Below, piece after piece: positions 55,171 through 64,000 of a DNA stretch of 64,000 bases (position 1 is the stretch's first letter; each line of letters begins with the position of its first letter). The position numbers were made by a program, and so were the translations under genes. The stretch spans positions 1,984,001-2,048,000 of the forward strand of contig OX637794.1 of the NCBI GenBank assembly GCA_951802425.1. Reading direction: 5' to 3'. This stretch comes from Clavaria fumosa. Taxonomy: Eukaryota; Basidiomycota; Agaricomycetes; Agaricales; Clavariaceae. The notes under the pieces were generated by a model that was given only the letters and a program-made list of their open reading frames with translations, had not been told where the DNA came from and did no database searches.

Positions 55171-56920
55171 CGACATGCCGCAAATGGTGAAGATGACACT
55201 GAGTCTGAAGATCACAAAGAATGGATCGATCAGAGCTACGTGTTCGCCATTGAATGCATGAATCGAGCACCTGAATCTTCCTACCCATCTGAGGTGCACC
55301 TCCCTGACATTGCTCATACTGGCTTCAAAGCTCACACAGGATCGATGCTACTCAACTCGACAGAGCCATCTGATGATTCACCAACCTCGAATGAATCTTC
55401 CGCCATTGTTATCCCTCGGTCAGATGCAGCAAAGAAAAGAGATGACCAACTCCGTAAAATCAAATCTTTCCTTCGAAACCCGATCCGTCCCTCTGGCATT
55501 GACACAAACCAGTTCCGACAATTAGTCCGATCCACATCCGAGTTCTTCATCCTTGATGACAAGCTATGGTGTCGCTGACCTAACGGATGCCACCAGGTAA
55601 TACCAGCAGACCACAAGTGGCTTGTGATCATCACTCAGGCACATGATTCACTTGGCCACAAAGGTGTTTACATAGTCCGAACACGTATTCTACATTGGTT
55701 CTGGTGGCTGATGTTGAATCAAGACATAAAGTGGTTTGTCCAAACTTGTCACCCATGTCAGACTCGGCAAATTCGGAAAATCTTCATTCTGCCGACGGTT
55801 GCCACACCAGCTGGTCTTTTCCATCGAGCGCACATTGACACCATGTTCCTACCCAGAGTTCGCAGTTTTCGATTCCTTGTCCATGCCCAATGTTCATTGT
55901 CCGCATATCCGGAAGCAAGACTGCTATGGAACGAGACTGCCCGACTTATCAGAACCTTTATATTTGAAGATATACTATGCTGATGGGGAGCAGTACAAGA
56001 GATTATTATGGATAACGGTGCCCCATTTATCAAGGCCCTCGATTTCCTCAAGGAATGGTACAGAATATGCCACATCTGTATTTCTGGATATAATTCCCAC
56101 GCTAATGGCATCATTGAACATGCCCACCGTTCGGTCCACAAGTCGTTGATCAAAGCAGCAAACGGAGACGAATCCAAATGGCTGGATGTTTTGCCCTCAG
56201 TCATTTGGGCAGAATGAACCACAATCTAACAATCCACTGGTCACTCTCCATTTTACATCGCACACGGCGTTGAACCACTTTTCCCTTTCGACATATCTGA
56301 AGCAACATATTTAATTCTGACCGCCGATGCCCTGATGACCACTCCGGAACTGATAGCCCTCCGTTCCTGCCAACTACAAAAATGGGAAGAAGATCTAACA
56401 ACAATTGCTGATAAAGTGCTCACTGCCCGAAAACAATCTGTCAAGCAGTTTATTGACACACACCGGAACTCTATCATCGACTACTAATTTCAAACCCGGA
56501 TCATTGGTATTGATCCGAAACTTGGCTGTAGAAATGGAATTAAATTGGAAGACAAAACTGCAATTCTTTGGACCGATGATCATTGTTCGCCGAACTCAAT
56601 ATGGCGCATATATCCTCTCGGAACTCGACGGCGCCATCTCAAAGATCCACTATGCAGCTTTCCGCATCATTCCCTACTATCCGTGGTCGCAAACATCAAT
56701 TCCAGTCACATCGATCATTGACCAAATGATGAAGATAAATGAGGACATCTCACACAATCAAATACACGAGGCCTCACACAACTCTATCGATACTGGGGAT
56801 GGGGAAAACCAAACTGCCGAACTATCCAATGAATCCAATAATGAAGCCACCAACATCGACACTCCGGAAACTCATCCACAACGCTCCGGAGCAACCCGAA
56901 ACCTTTGGCCTCGCCATTAA
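55171..56920 (+). pseudogene. Element K pol, 3' part (RNase H end to integrase)
   Basis: Resumes K pol at the codon cut by element I and aligns with I 50570-52449: CRHAANGED, WIDQSYVFA, LGHKGVYIV, CHPCQTRQ, HIDTMFLP, DNGAPFIKAL, ending RNLWPRH. In-frame stops include TGA near 55577, 55980 and 56215 (arginine or Gln expected), a TAA near 56227 and a frameshift near 56486. It is older than I, as the nesting requires. Confidence 0.87.
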
Positions 56921-57136
56921 GCATTTTTCTCTATTGTATCCCTTATTTTTTTTCATCATTCCCTTTGATTAAAAGTAAAAATATAAAATATAAAAAATCA
57001 GAAATTTCAGACAAGTCCAAACTTTATACCCAACATTCCATTTTAACCTTTATCTCACTTTCACATCCCTCACTCACTTTTCTTACACATTATAGTACCA
57101 TATTGAACAAGAAAAACATAGATAAAAACAAAACAT

Positions 57137-58641
57137 TTACATGGTTAAGGGCTCACCAAGGAGAAGCATCCGGAGCAGCTCGGCTCCGGCCTTCACCTGA
57201 TCAGCCCCCCTTTCCATCATCTGGAGCGCCTGCTCCAGCACCTCTCTTGTGGACGACCCTGCCACTGTCTCTCGCTCCTTACCCTTCCGACTCAGACCTG
57301 CCTCTGCTTTCTTTCACTTTGCCAGCGGCTCCACCATCTCCACACTATCATCATCCTCGATCTCATCCTCTTCCTCCTCCTCCGGGGTCGTCTCTTCATG
57401 GACTGGTGCCCGCGTTGCACCTCACCTCAGCCTCTTGCTCCCGGTCGCCTCTGTTGCCTTCGGACACCGCCACCTTCTCAGCTTTCACTCCTGAAACACA
57501 CCTATCAGATTGTTTCAACACAGAAATAAAAAGAATATTACTTACCTCGTACAGCCAAGAGACTGCACAACACCTTGTAGGTCCGGCACCACCAACATGC
57601 CACTCCTTCTACCCCATAACACAAGTGCCGTTTCCAGGTGCACACCTCGCAGGCCGGCTTGTGTTCCTATTTTCCAGATCAGAAACCTAAGCTTCAAACT
57701 CCTCATTTGACCACTTACCTTGTCCCCAGGCTGTTGCGCAGCCCGGACCTCGATGTCCGCCCCCACTCCGATCCTCCTCCCTCGCCCTCACCCCTCCGTC
57801 GCCCGTTTCTCAATTTCGGCGCATACCAGCAAATTGCGGAACGTCACCGTCATCTGCCCGTCAACCCAATGCTTCAGTACAGGGCGCACCTCAACCACCG
57901 GATAGCGCGCCCCGACCTTCGCACTGGTCGCCCCCGTCTTGATGACACCAACAGGCGTTACCCCGTCGGTTCCCCACACGGTCCGGCCACCGTCTTGATC
58001 GCCCTCTGCGGCCCCTGCCTTGCCAACGGCACCCGTCTCCAGATCCATCTCCTTGCTCAAACCCGGCTCCAAAACGACCATCGGACCCGTCGCGGTCATG
58101 GTCACTGCTGCTGCACCGACAGCTGGCGCAGTTGTTGCTGTTGCTGCTGTTGCTGCTTCTGCTGCAGCCCCCTCTCCCTCTTCCTCATTGTCCTCGCTCC
58201 CGACGATCTGATGTGCCCAGGCGAGTCGCGCCCTCTTCTCGGCAGCCCTCGCCGCCTCCGTCCGCCTCTCCTCTGCTGTGGCCCTCTTTTGGCTTCGGCC
58301 TCCCCCTGTTTTCTCACCCACTCGGCAGTCCATTCTTCCCCACGGATTTTTCGCCACTTCCTCAACCTTCATGCCACGGGGACGAGCCCCTCATCAATAT
58401 CCACATCTTCCTCAAGGGCTGCCACATATCCAGCAAGAAAATCATCCTGAAATGCTGTGTCAGTGCATTGCCAGATTTGAGAAACTGGTTCACGCACCGT
58501 GTCACCCATGTATGCCCTCACCCACTCCACATATTCACCATCCTGTCCCCGTTCCAGCAACTTGTCACCCGGAGCCATCGTTCGTGCCTCTTCCATCATC
58601 TGGATCATGCGTTGAAAGATAACACCGTCGAAATTTTCCAT
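57137..58641 (-). pseudogene. Antisense Zn-cluster gene of element K, decayed
   Basis: Same structure as the copy in I. Exon 1 is 58498-58641 (144 nt, MENFDGVIFQ) and exon 2 begins at 58446 (DDFLAGYVAA). The Cys-rich exon (about 57543-57665) keeps the six conserved cysteines (ACEVC, HLC, ACWWC, VLC) but lacks the extra one seen in I. The end is GEPLTM. TGA stands for arginine near 58378, and exon 2 is frameshifted around 58290. A CAG/CTG-type run near 58130-58175 encodes alternating Ala/Thr or Gln depending on frame. Intron sites are conserved with I, so splicing was under selection or recently inherited. Confidence 0.75.
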
Positions 58642-58801
58642 TGCTGAGTTGTTGGTGGTGTGTCGTTGTTGTTGGAGGAAAGCAGTTGTGTGTTTGGGCC
58701 TATGTGTGCCCACACAATGCGTACTTCAGATCAACAAATGGTGTTATTTGGCCTTGTTTGGTTGCAACCAAGGGCGGTTGCATTTTCAGCCCCTGGGAGA
58801 A

Positions 58802-59703
58802 TGTAAGGATAATATACGGTTTAAATGAGGAAACATGACAGATACTGACTATCCAGATATTTTGGCATCCAAGGCAACAGCGCCCGATAACAATCCAACA
58901 TTGTCCAATAACATCTGGAACATCTGATAAATGTCCGATACTGGACTCTCCGGTCTTTAATCCCCTGTGAAGATTACAGCCTGCAGGTCACATACACTGC
59001 CTACACTTTTCTATTTCATCACTCCAGCATGGTCAGCGCTCAACATACTCACTATTCCATTTTCCTTCCTTTATTTCATATACCATGCTGTAAATTTTAT
59101 ATTGTGTTCCCTTTCAAGTTTCTATTCATTTCAATGTTTCAAACCCTTTACAGCACTTTGCCCATTGTTCCTAGTACTCCCTTGCTGTACCCCCTATGCT
59201 TTCCTTCATTTAATGAGCGGTCTGGATGTACACCGATCATCGGACACTTCATTCCTCCGAACTGCATGATTCCTTTATGACTTATGACCTCTATATGACC
59301 TTGCACACAATACTGCATTACCTTCTGTAACTTCCGGAGACTTCCATAGAATTTGCTGTACATAGGAAAATGTACTTAAGTACGTACCAGACTCTATGGA
59401 AATTTGGCTTTTTGGACCGTCATCCTCTTGTTGTGACCTTCGACAAGCCCACCCTTTGTCGTACCTCTCAAACCGCTGGCCTTCATTGTCGCCGGCCCCT
59501 CGAACTTTCGATCCGAACACCGGACTCTATCGGACCTGATACCGGATACTCCGGACAATGTATATTTTCATTCTCTGAACATTTTACACTCAACCTCCAC
59601 ATCCTCCAAGGTTCTGTCTAGTGTCTCCGACGTGTGACAAGACCCCCTGAAGAACCTGGCTGTGAACACCCATTTGCAGCCAACACCAGTACAGCCTACT
59701 ACA
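58802..59703 (+). repeat. 3' LTR of element K (902 bp)
   Basis: TGTAAGGATAAT...CCTACTACA. It follows the antisense gene at the same distance as in I and L. Its right flank is the gag of element M, so K landed in M. Confidence 0.87.
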
Positions 59704-60871
59704 TCGCAAACCTGCTAACATCACACATTGGTTCTCCAACTGCAGTCCCACTACTCTATAAAAATAGAAGTAGTTAAGGAGGCCATCGAGCCACCTTTCC
59801 CAGATGATGAGGTCATCTTGTCCATCATAGAGCTCAGGGGGCTCAATCTTGATCCCCTTGATCTCAGCTATTGCTTTGGGCAATAGCGAGGTTTTATCTC
59901 ATATCATCACAAGGTAGCAATGTAAAACATTGCTTTGGTAGTTTGTAGAACTCAGGGATACTTCCCAAGTAATTTCCCGCTCCCTCTGGGGCAGTTCCAT
60001 CCATTCGAATGGGCCCATCCAGCCCATTGGCTCTCACTGACCCAACTGTGGGTAGCATGGGATAGGCTGTGGTTCTGGCCCCACTGTTTCTTAGGGGCTG
60101 CCACCCTCCACTCCTGGCTCGCCAGGGGTTCGAGAACTATCCGCGCAGTTCTCCCTTTGCCACCCTTCCTCGCGGTCAGCGGGCGCTGTCCATCCGACCT
60201 CCAGGGCTACCCCCGTGAGCACCTGGCTAGGTGGGACAAGTCCCACCTCACGTTCCAGCGATTCCCAGCATTGCCGCCATAAGGGAGCTGCTAGCGCAGT
60301 TCCCTGATTGTCTAGCAAGTCCAATACCCACCTTACATGGGTAGCTTCCTCGCTTAACTGTTGCCAAATAGTGGCCTGGCAGTTTTTCATTGCCCTTACA
60401 AGAGCCTCAAACTCTTCGTCCTGGCAGGATAGTTCTGCCTGAATATCCAAGAGTCTCTCGGCTACAGCGTTAGCTCGTGCTATCGCTGTTTGCTCGGCTC
60501 CAAAATTGGAGGGAGCCCGCGAGCTTGACCACTCTCGTGGCCACCTCTCATGGGTTTCTAAGGGCTCTATGCCCTTTCCTTTGGAAGGCCCAGCCTTCCC
60601 ACCCAATGGCGCCTCACCAGTGACTTGGCGCATTGTGGCACCCTCCTCATGTTGACGGCATTTCGGACCTAACACCATTGTCAGGGGCCAGTGATGCCAC
60701 ATCAGCCCTTAGCGGTAGTTCACTGCTGGGCTCGACAGAGGGTCCTATTCCCTCTGGCTGTGCGATGCCTGTGTCGCACAGTGGTCCTACTAAGGGAGGA
60801 GTCTCTCCTCCCTTTCTGTTGTGCTTTTTCTGCACAGCTATACAGGGGTGACCCATTTTAACCACACTCAT
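59704..60871 (-). pseudogene. Gag of retroelement M, cut by element K
   Basis: The first ATG lies at 60871, 22 bp inside the 5' LTR. The frame then shifts to 60702-60091, which has a coiled-coil-like part (AERLLDIQAELSCQDEEF). A recognisable gag core follows at 59883-59704 (IEPPELYDGQDDLIIWERW, then LDGLLNYFYFY). Stops and frameshifts separate these pieces. The core resembles gags of fungal gypsy elements (PPEPYDGKDD type). The rest lies beyond the K insertion and is not in this window. Confidence 0.6.
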
Positions 60872-60893
60872 TGTGTTGAAGGTTCAAAAAAGT

Positions 60894-61118
60894 TGTAAGA
60901 CTTTCTATCCCTCAAAAGAACTGGTCTCAACTGTATATTGAGCTGGTAGTTCTAAGTAGAGGGATCTACCCTCTCTGCACAGTTGCGACAATGTATATAT
61001 AGGCGAGCAGCCCTTCAGAGGGCTGCTGACATAAGCATAGCCAAGTGGCTATGCTTATGGAACTAAATAAGGTAGGTAGATTATGTAATAGAAAATATAG
61101 AAGGCCTGGGGCCTTACA
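60894..61118 (-). repeat. 5' LTR of element M (225 bp)
   Basis: On the minus strand it begins TGTAAGGCC and ends GTCTTACA. A TATATATAC box lies at 60993-61001. The right flank (CTTTG) belongs to LTR E3. Confidence 0.65.
61006..61059. promoter_or_regulatory. Two adjacent perfect hairpins in the M promoter
   Basis: 61006-61027 forms a 9-bp stem (AGCAGCCCT / AGGGCTGCT) with a 4-base loop. 61030-61059 forms a 13-bp stem (CATAAGCATAGCC / GGCTATGCTTATG) with loop AAGT. They lie directly upstream of the TATA box on the minus strand. Role unknown; a protein-binding site is possible. Confidence 0.7.
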
Positions 61119-61619
61119 CTTTGAGCTTGGAACCACCATTATTGATAGGTCTTGTCTCACTTGGTGACTTTGACAACACCAAGACACACTCTGCTTTCTT
61201 CTAATTCGTCCTCCACACTCATAAAAACTTGCATGCCTAAGTATTTTCCTTCACTCATCTTGGTACTAACTTCTGGAACCCTACAGGTTCAACTTTCAGT
61301 TGGCAAAGTCATTGCCTTCATTGACTCACTTCTCAACACCATCATGACCACTCACAACCTTCTCAACAACACCTTTTTCTCCCAACTCATCTTTTTCCCT
61401 CTCTACACTTTGTCTATTGACTTCGTGACCTTCCTAGTGACATTTTCTCCTTCCAAACTTGTCTTTTCCTATTTCTACACTTTGTCAAATGTCTTCACAA
61501 CCTTCTGGGACCAAGTATTCTCAATTATACTCAACAGTTGTCTGGTCTTAGCAAGTTCACAGATTGGTCACCAATGAATTGAGCCTTGGTGCTATTTATG
61601 AGATGGGACAGGCCTTAAC
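61119..61619 (+). repeat. LTR E3, downstream half
   Basis: Diverged copy of the second half of the E LTR, ending GGCCTTAACA. Most CpG sites of E1 are TpG or CpA here (for example ATCGCGATTG has become ATTATTG-like), so it is old. Confidence 0.75.
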
Positions 61620-61975
61620 AACCAGCACCACTGGTGCTACAACACTACTGGCACTACCAGCATTACTTGTGTTACTGGCATTACTCATGTGACCCACCTC
61701 ATGATGCTGCAACCTTAACACCCAAATGTGCCACCAATGGTCAGCTGCATATGCCTTTCAAATATGCTCCCTTCTTCGCCTACAGTATCCTATAACTACA
61801 TTATCTATGATCTGAGGATCCCCCCATAGTTATAGTTACATATATGATTATTTAACTAGGTTGTGACCTGTGACTGGTCATGCTTGTGACCTTACATATG
61901 CTTTCCTAACCTCTCATGACCTTAGTAGAGCAGGCACCTAGTTACTATATGACTAAACATACCCTGCACTACTAC
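61620..61975 (+). repeat. Second E fragment, upstream half
   Basis: Matches the first half of E (9-bp GTTACTGGC-like repeats and the CCTTAGTAGAGC region), placed after the downstream half. Two broken E copies or a rearranged one. Confidence 0.65.
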
Positions 61976-62944
61976 TCAATCAAGGCCTGATCATGATCAG
62001 CTACCCCACAGCATTATCACACTGACAGACTCACACCAGTGAGTTGCTGAGCTCTAGCTAAGCTGCTTCACACCCATTTGTCTCACAAACTTGTAGGTAT
62101 GACCTTCCAGCACCTCTCTACATTTCTGTCTATCCAGATTTCTAAATTAGAAAGCATTCCTATTGTAATTTTGATAATACTTAGATACAGGCCTCCACAA
62201 CACTAGAACTAGATTTAATGATTAAGTAAAAGTTCCCCTGACTTGCAATTATAGATTTAAGGGTAATAAACAAGTGGAAATCCAATGGTATAAGCTGCTT
62301 CTTTGTGCATTTCTTTGTTCTTGCTGTAGAGCCTTCTCTTTCCCTCCAAGTACTATCTTTGTATTCTTATCCATCCAGCTAGGTTAAATCTGCTTGGTTT
62401 CCATGAATATTGTTACAAAGATCAGATGTAGAGTAGAGGGCCATGTTTACAGACTAATGAGATGCATTTCTTGAAAACTTAAAGTGGAAGGAACAACTAC
62501 ACATGGCATGGTGTGGTAATGATACATTCTCCTAACAGGACTTCTCCAGCCATAGTAGATAAAAGTCCTCTTGTATAGCACTATAAACAAGGGTGGGTGT
62601 TATAGGTGGTATACATGTATGCAATGCTCTGTACCATGGCCTAGCTCCCACATATTTCACTGATGCTGGCCAAGTCCAACAAAGTCTTTGCTGGCTCTTT
62701 GCTGGCTCTAATGGAGTCCATCAGAATGGGTGGCCAAGTGTAAAGTCCTCATTTTCAATAACTTCAAATCACAATAATAATCCAAATTATGTTGGTCCAG
62801 TTCATTTACAGCACAACACATTTGGAACTTTAGTCTTACATGTTGACCACACAATATGTATGTATGTTGCACACAAGTCTATTGTATTAGTCTCCAGTCA
62901 TACACTGAATCAAAACTCATAAGGGAGGCAGAGCAGAATCTGAC
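61976..62944. other. Intergenic region, no feature seen
   Basis: AT-rich sequence downstream of the host gene. Frames up to 109 codons have no recognisable domain. It may hold the 3' UTR of the host gene on its right side. Confidence 0.5.
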
Positions 62945-64000
62945 TCATGCTCCATAACGTTGTCGAGCCTGCAGAGCCAAGGGTTCAGCGAAGTTCCCAT
63001 ATTTACACCCAAGCTTTCATCTCTGGACCAGATATCACTTACCGCATCCTTGACAACATCCACATATCCCGAATATCCTTCAGTATATTTTCCTACCTCT
63101 CGCCCTTTGCTAGCACCCAGTCCAGCTCCTTGGGCATAGATCGCTGTCTGGCTATAAGCTGTTGTTAGAGTCATTGCGATAAATACAATATCTTGCAATA
63201 GTCACATCGGCTCAGTCCGGCCTTCGCCAGTCGTCCCAAGACCAGACCCCTCCGTCCAACCCATCATCTTCAGCAACTTATTGCCAATGTTATTTTGATC
63301 TTCGCTAGGATTTGTTGGAGGCGGGGAAGATTTAACAGGCGACGGTTCATCAACATGTTGCCTCTTCTTGCCTAACTTCTCTTTGTCGGCAGGCGCAAGC
63401 CCAGGAACTTCAGGTTGATTGTGCATGACTCTCCTTTCTGACGCACGATCTCGGTACTTGCTTTGCTCTGTCGGAGCGGAACCACCAGACTTCCTTGCAG
63501 CCTTGACTTTATCACGGGCCAATACACGCAAGTTCGTGTCTTTGGAGTTCTTCTGCTGGGGCAAACAGACCGGAGGAGAGAGTGGAGGTCAGGTTAACTT
63601 CAAAATTAAGTAATGAGACATTGGGGAATGCGAGCCTTGTGTAGGTCAGATTCCTTGTTGTGGCGTTTGAGCTGTTCAAGAGTCTTGAACTGACGAGCGC
63701 AAAGTAGACAAGTCATAGCAACGGTATCCGAGAACTCAAATTCAATTTCTTGAGGCAAGGAGACACCAGAAGCGGTGGCAGATGCTGGCACCGCAGGTTG
63801 GTCGACAGTAGGAGTGTTCATAGTGACAGCCTAGACATGAGAAACATGGAAGTAAGACAAAGACTTGCTCCGGCTCGCGCAGAGAAGAGTCTGAGAAGAC
63901 ATGCCACCGAAGCAGGAGGATTAGCTGGATTAAGTTCCTCCTGGACCTGATTCCACTTCGAGATATTGCTAACAACCTGCAATCCGAAGGGTCGTAAAAC
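62945..64000 (-). CDS. RBM5/RBM10-like G-patch splicing factor, C-terminal part
   Basis: Minus strand. Exons that keep one frame: from the window edge or 63976 to 63908, 63830-63636, 63552-63206, 63151-63043 and 62968-62945 (TGA). Introns are 77, 83, 54 and 74 nt. The protein reads NISKWNQVQEELN, then a C2H2 finger (CLLCARQFKTLEQLKRHNKE, then SDLH), then KDTNLRVLA and YRDRASERR. A G-patch follows (NIGNKLLKMMGWTEGSGLG, then GEGRTEPI, QTAIYAQGAGLGAS), and the end is ARQRYGA. This order is that of RBM5/RBM10 spliceosomal proteins of the nucleus. N-terminal RRM domains would lie outside the window. The 83-nt intron starts GC, not GT. This is the only gene here that looks like a working host gene. 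Confidence 0.88.
63553..63635 (-). other. Probable GC-AG intron in the RBM5/10-like gene
   Basis: Donor AAG|GCTCGC, acceptor CCCCAGCAG|AAG, branch site CTGAC. Only this pair joins the finger (SDLHK) to KNSKDTNLR in frame; the nearby GT donor shifts the frame. Confidence 0.6.

Noticed and set aside
62593..62922. 109-codon plus-strand frame in the intergenic region
   Set aside because: No recognisable domain, no promoter or repeat link; consistent with chance in AT-rich DNA.

Overview
This window is transposon-packed nuclear DNA of a filamentous fungus, most likely a basidiomycete of the Agaricomycetes type. That placement rests on chromodomain Ty3/gypsy elements, a Copia element, short introns (48-83 nt) with CTRAY branch sites, and mutation concentrated at CpG sites. 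The only host gene I can support is at the right edge (62945-64000, minus): the 3' half of an RBM5/RBM10-like splicing factor with a C2H2 finger and a G-patch. Almost everything else is mobile DNA, and much of it can be dated by nesting. I name elements with letters because I cannot match them to a database.

Layout. 1-1190: 5' end of a Copia element (minus). 1812-7400: nearly intact chromovirus A1 (plus; TSD CTTTG; one in-frame stop). 7401-9169: low-complexity DNA, a tRNA-derived SINE-like unit and repeat fragments. 9170-10613: LTR E1. 10614-35300: a five-level nest. Copia F (10614-10756 plus 31368-34082) is split by chromovirus A2 (10757-31367, TSD AAAAT). A2 is split twice: by solo LTR E2 (14914-23299, TSD CATGA) and by intact chromovirus B (24185-30802, TSD ACACG). 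E2 in turn holds a 7.0-kb foldback element P1 (14973-21986). 35508-41254: decayed gypsy H (minus) with a spliced antisense gene beyond its pol. 41255-43848: second foldback copy P2, rearranged. 43849-59703: three gypsy elements of one family (L, I, K), with I inserted into K. 59704-61118: 5' end of another retroelement, M. 61119-61975: old E fragments. 61976-62944: no gene seen.

How the parts work together. The L/I/K family has the order LTR-gag-pol-[antisense gene]-LTR. The antisense gene (best copy complement 52669-54090) has five exons that sum to exactly 405 codons and encodes a protein with the spacing of a fungal Zn2Cys6 cluster. It sits between pol and the 3' LTR in all three copies, so it looks like cargo carried by the retrotransposon. 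Element H, from a different family, also has an intron-containing antisense gene just past pol. This is my main candidate for an undescribed system.

The second candidate is the foldback element: two long arms built from 33-bp units, each unit itself made of two small dyads, in arms that differ by exactly 990 bp (30 units). It has no visible transposase.

A third, window-wide signal is CpG decay. Of 16 differences I count between LTR pairs of A1, A2 and B, 15 are CpG to TpG/CpA changes, and the great majority of premature stops in the dead polyproteins are TGA codons standing where relatives have arginine. Elements A and B also show Tf1-style self-priming: a stretch near the expected RNA start is complementary to the sequence just after the 5' LTR.
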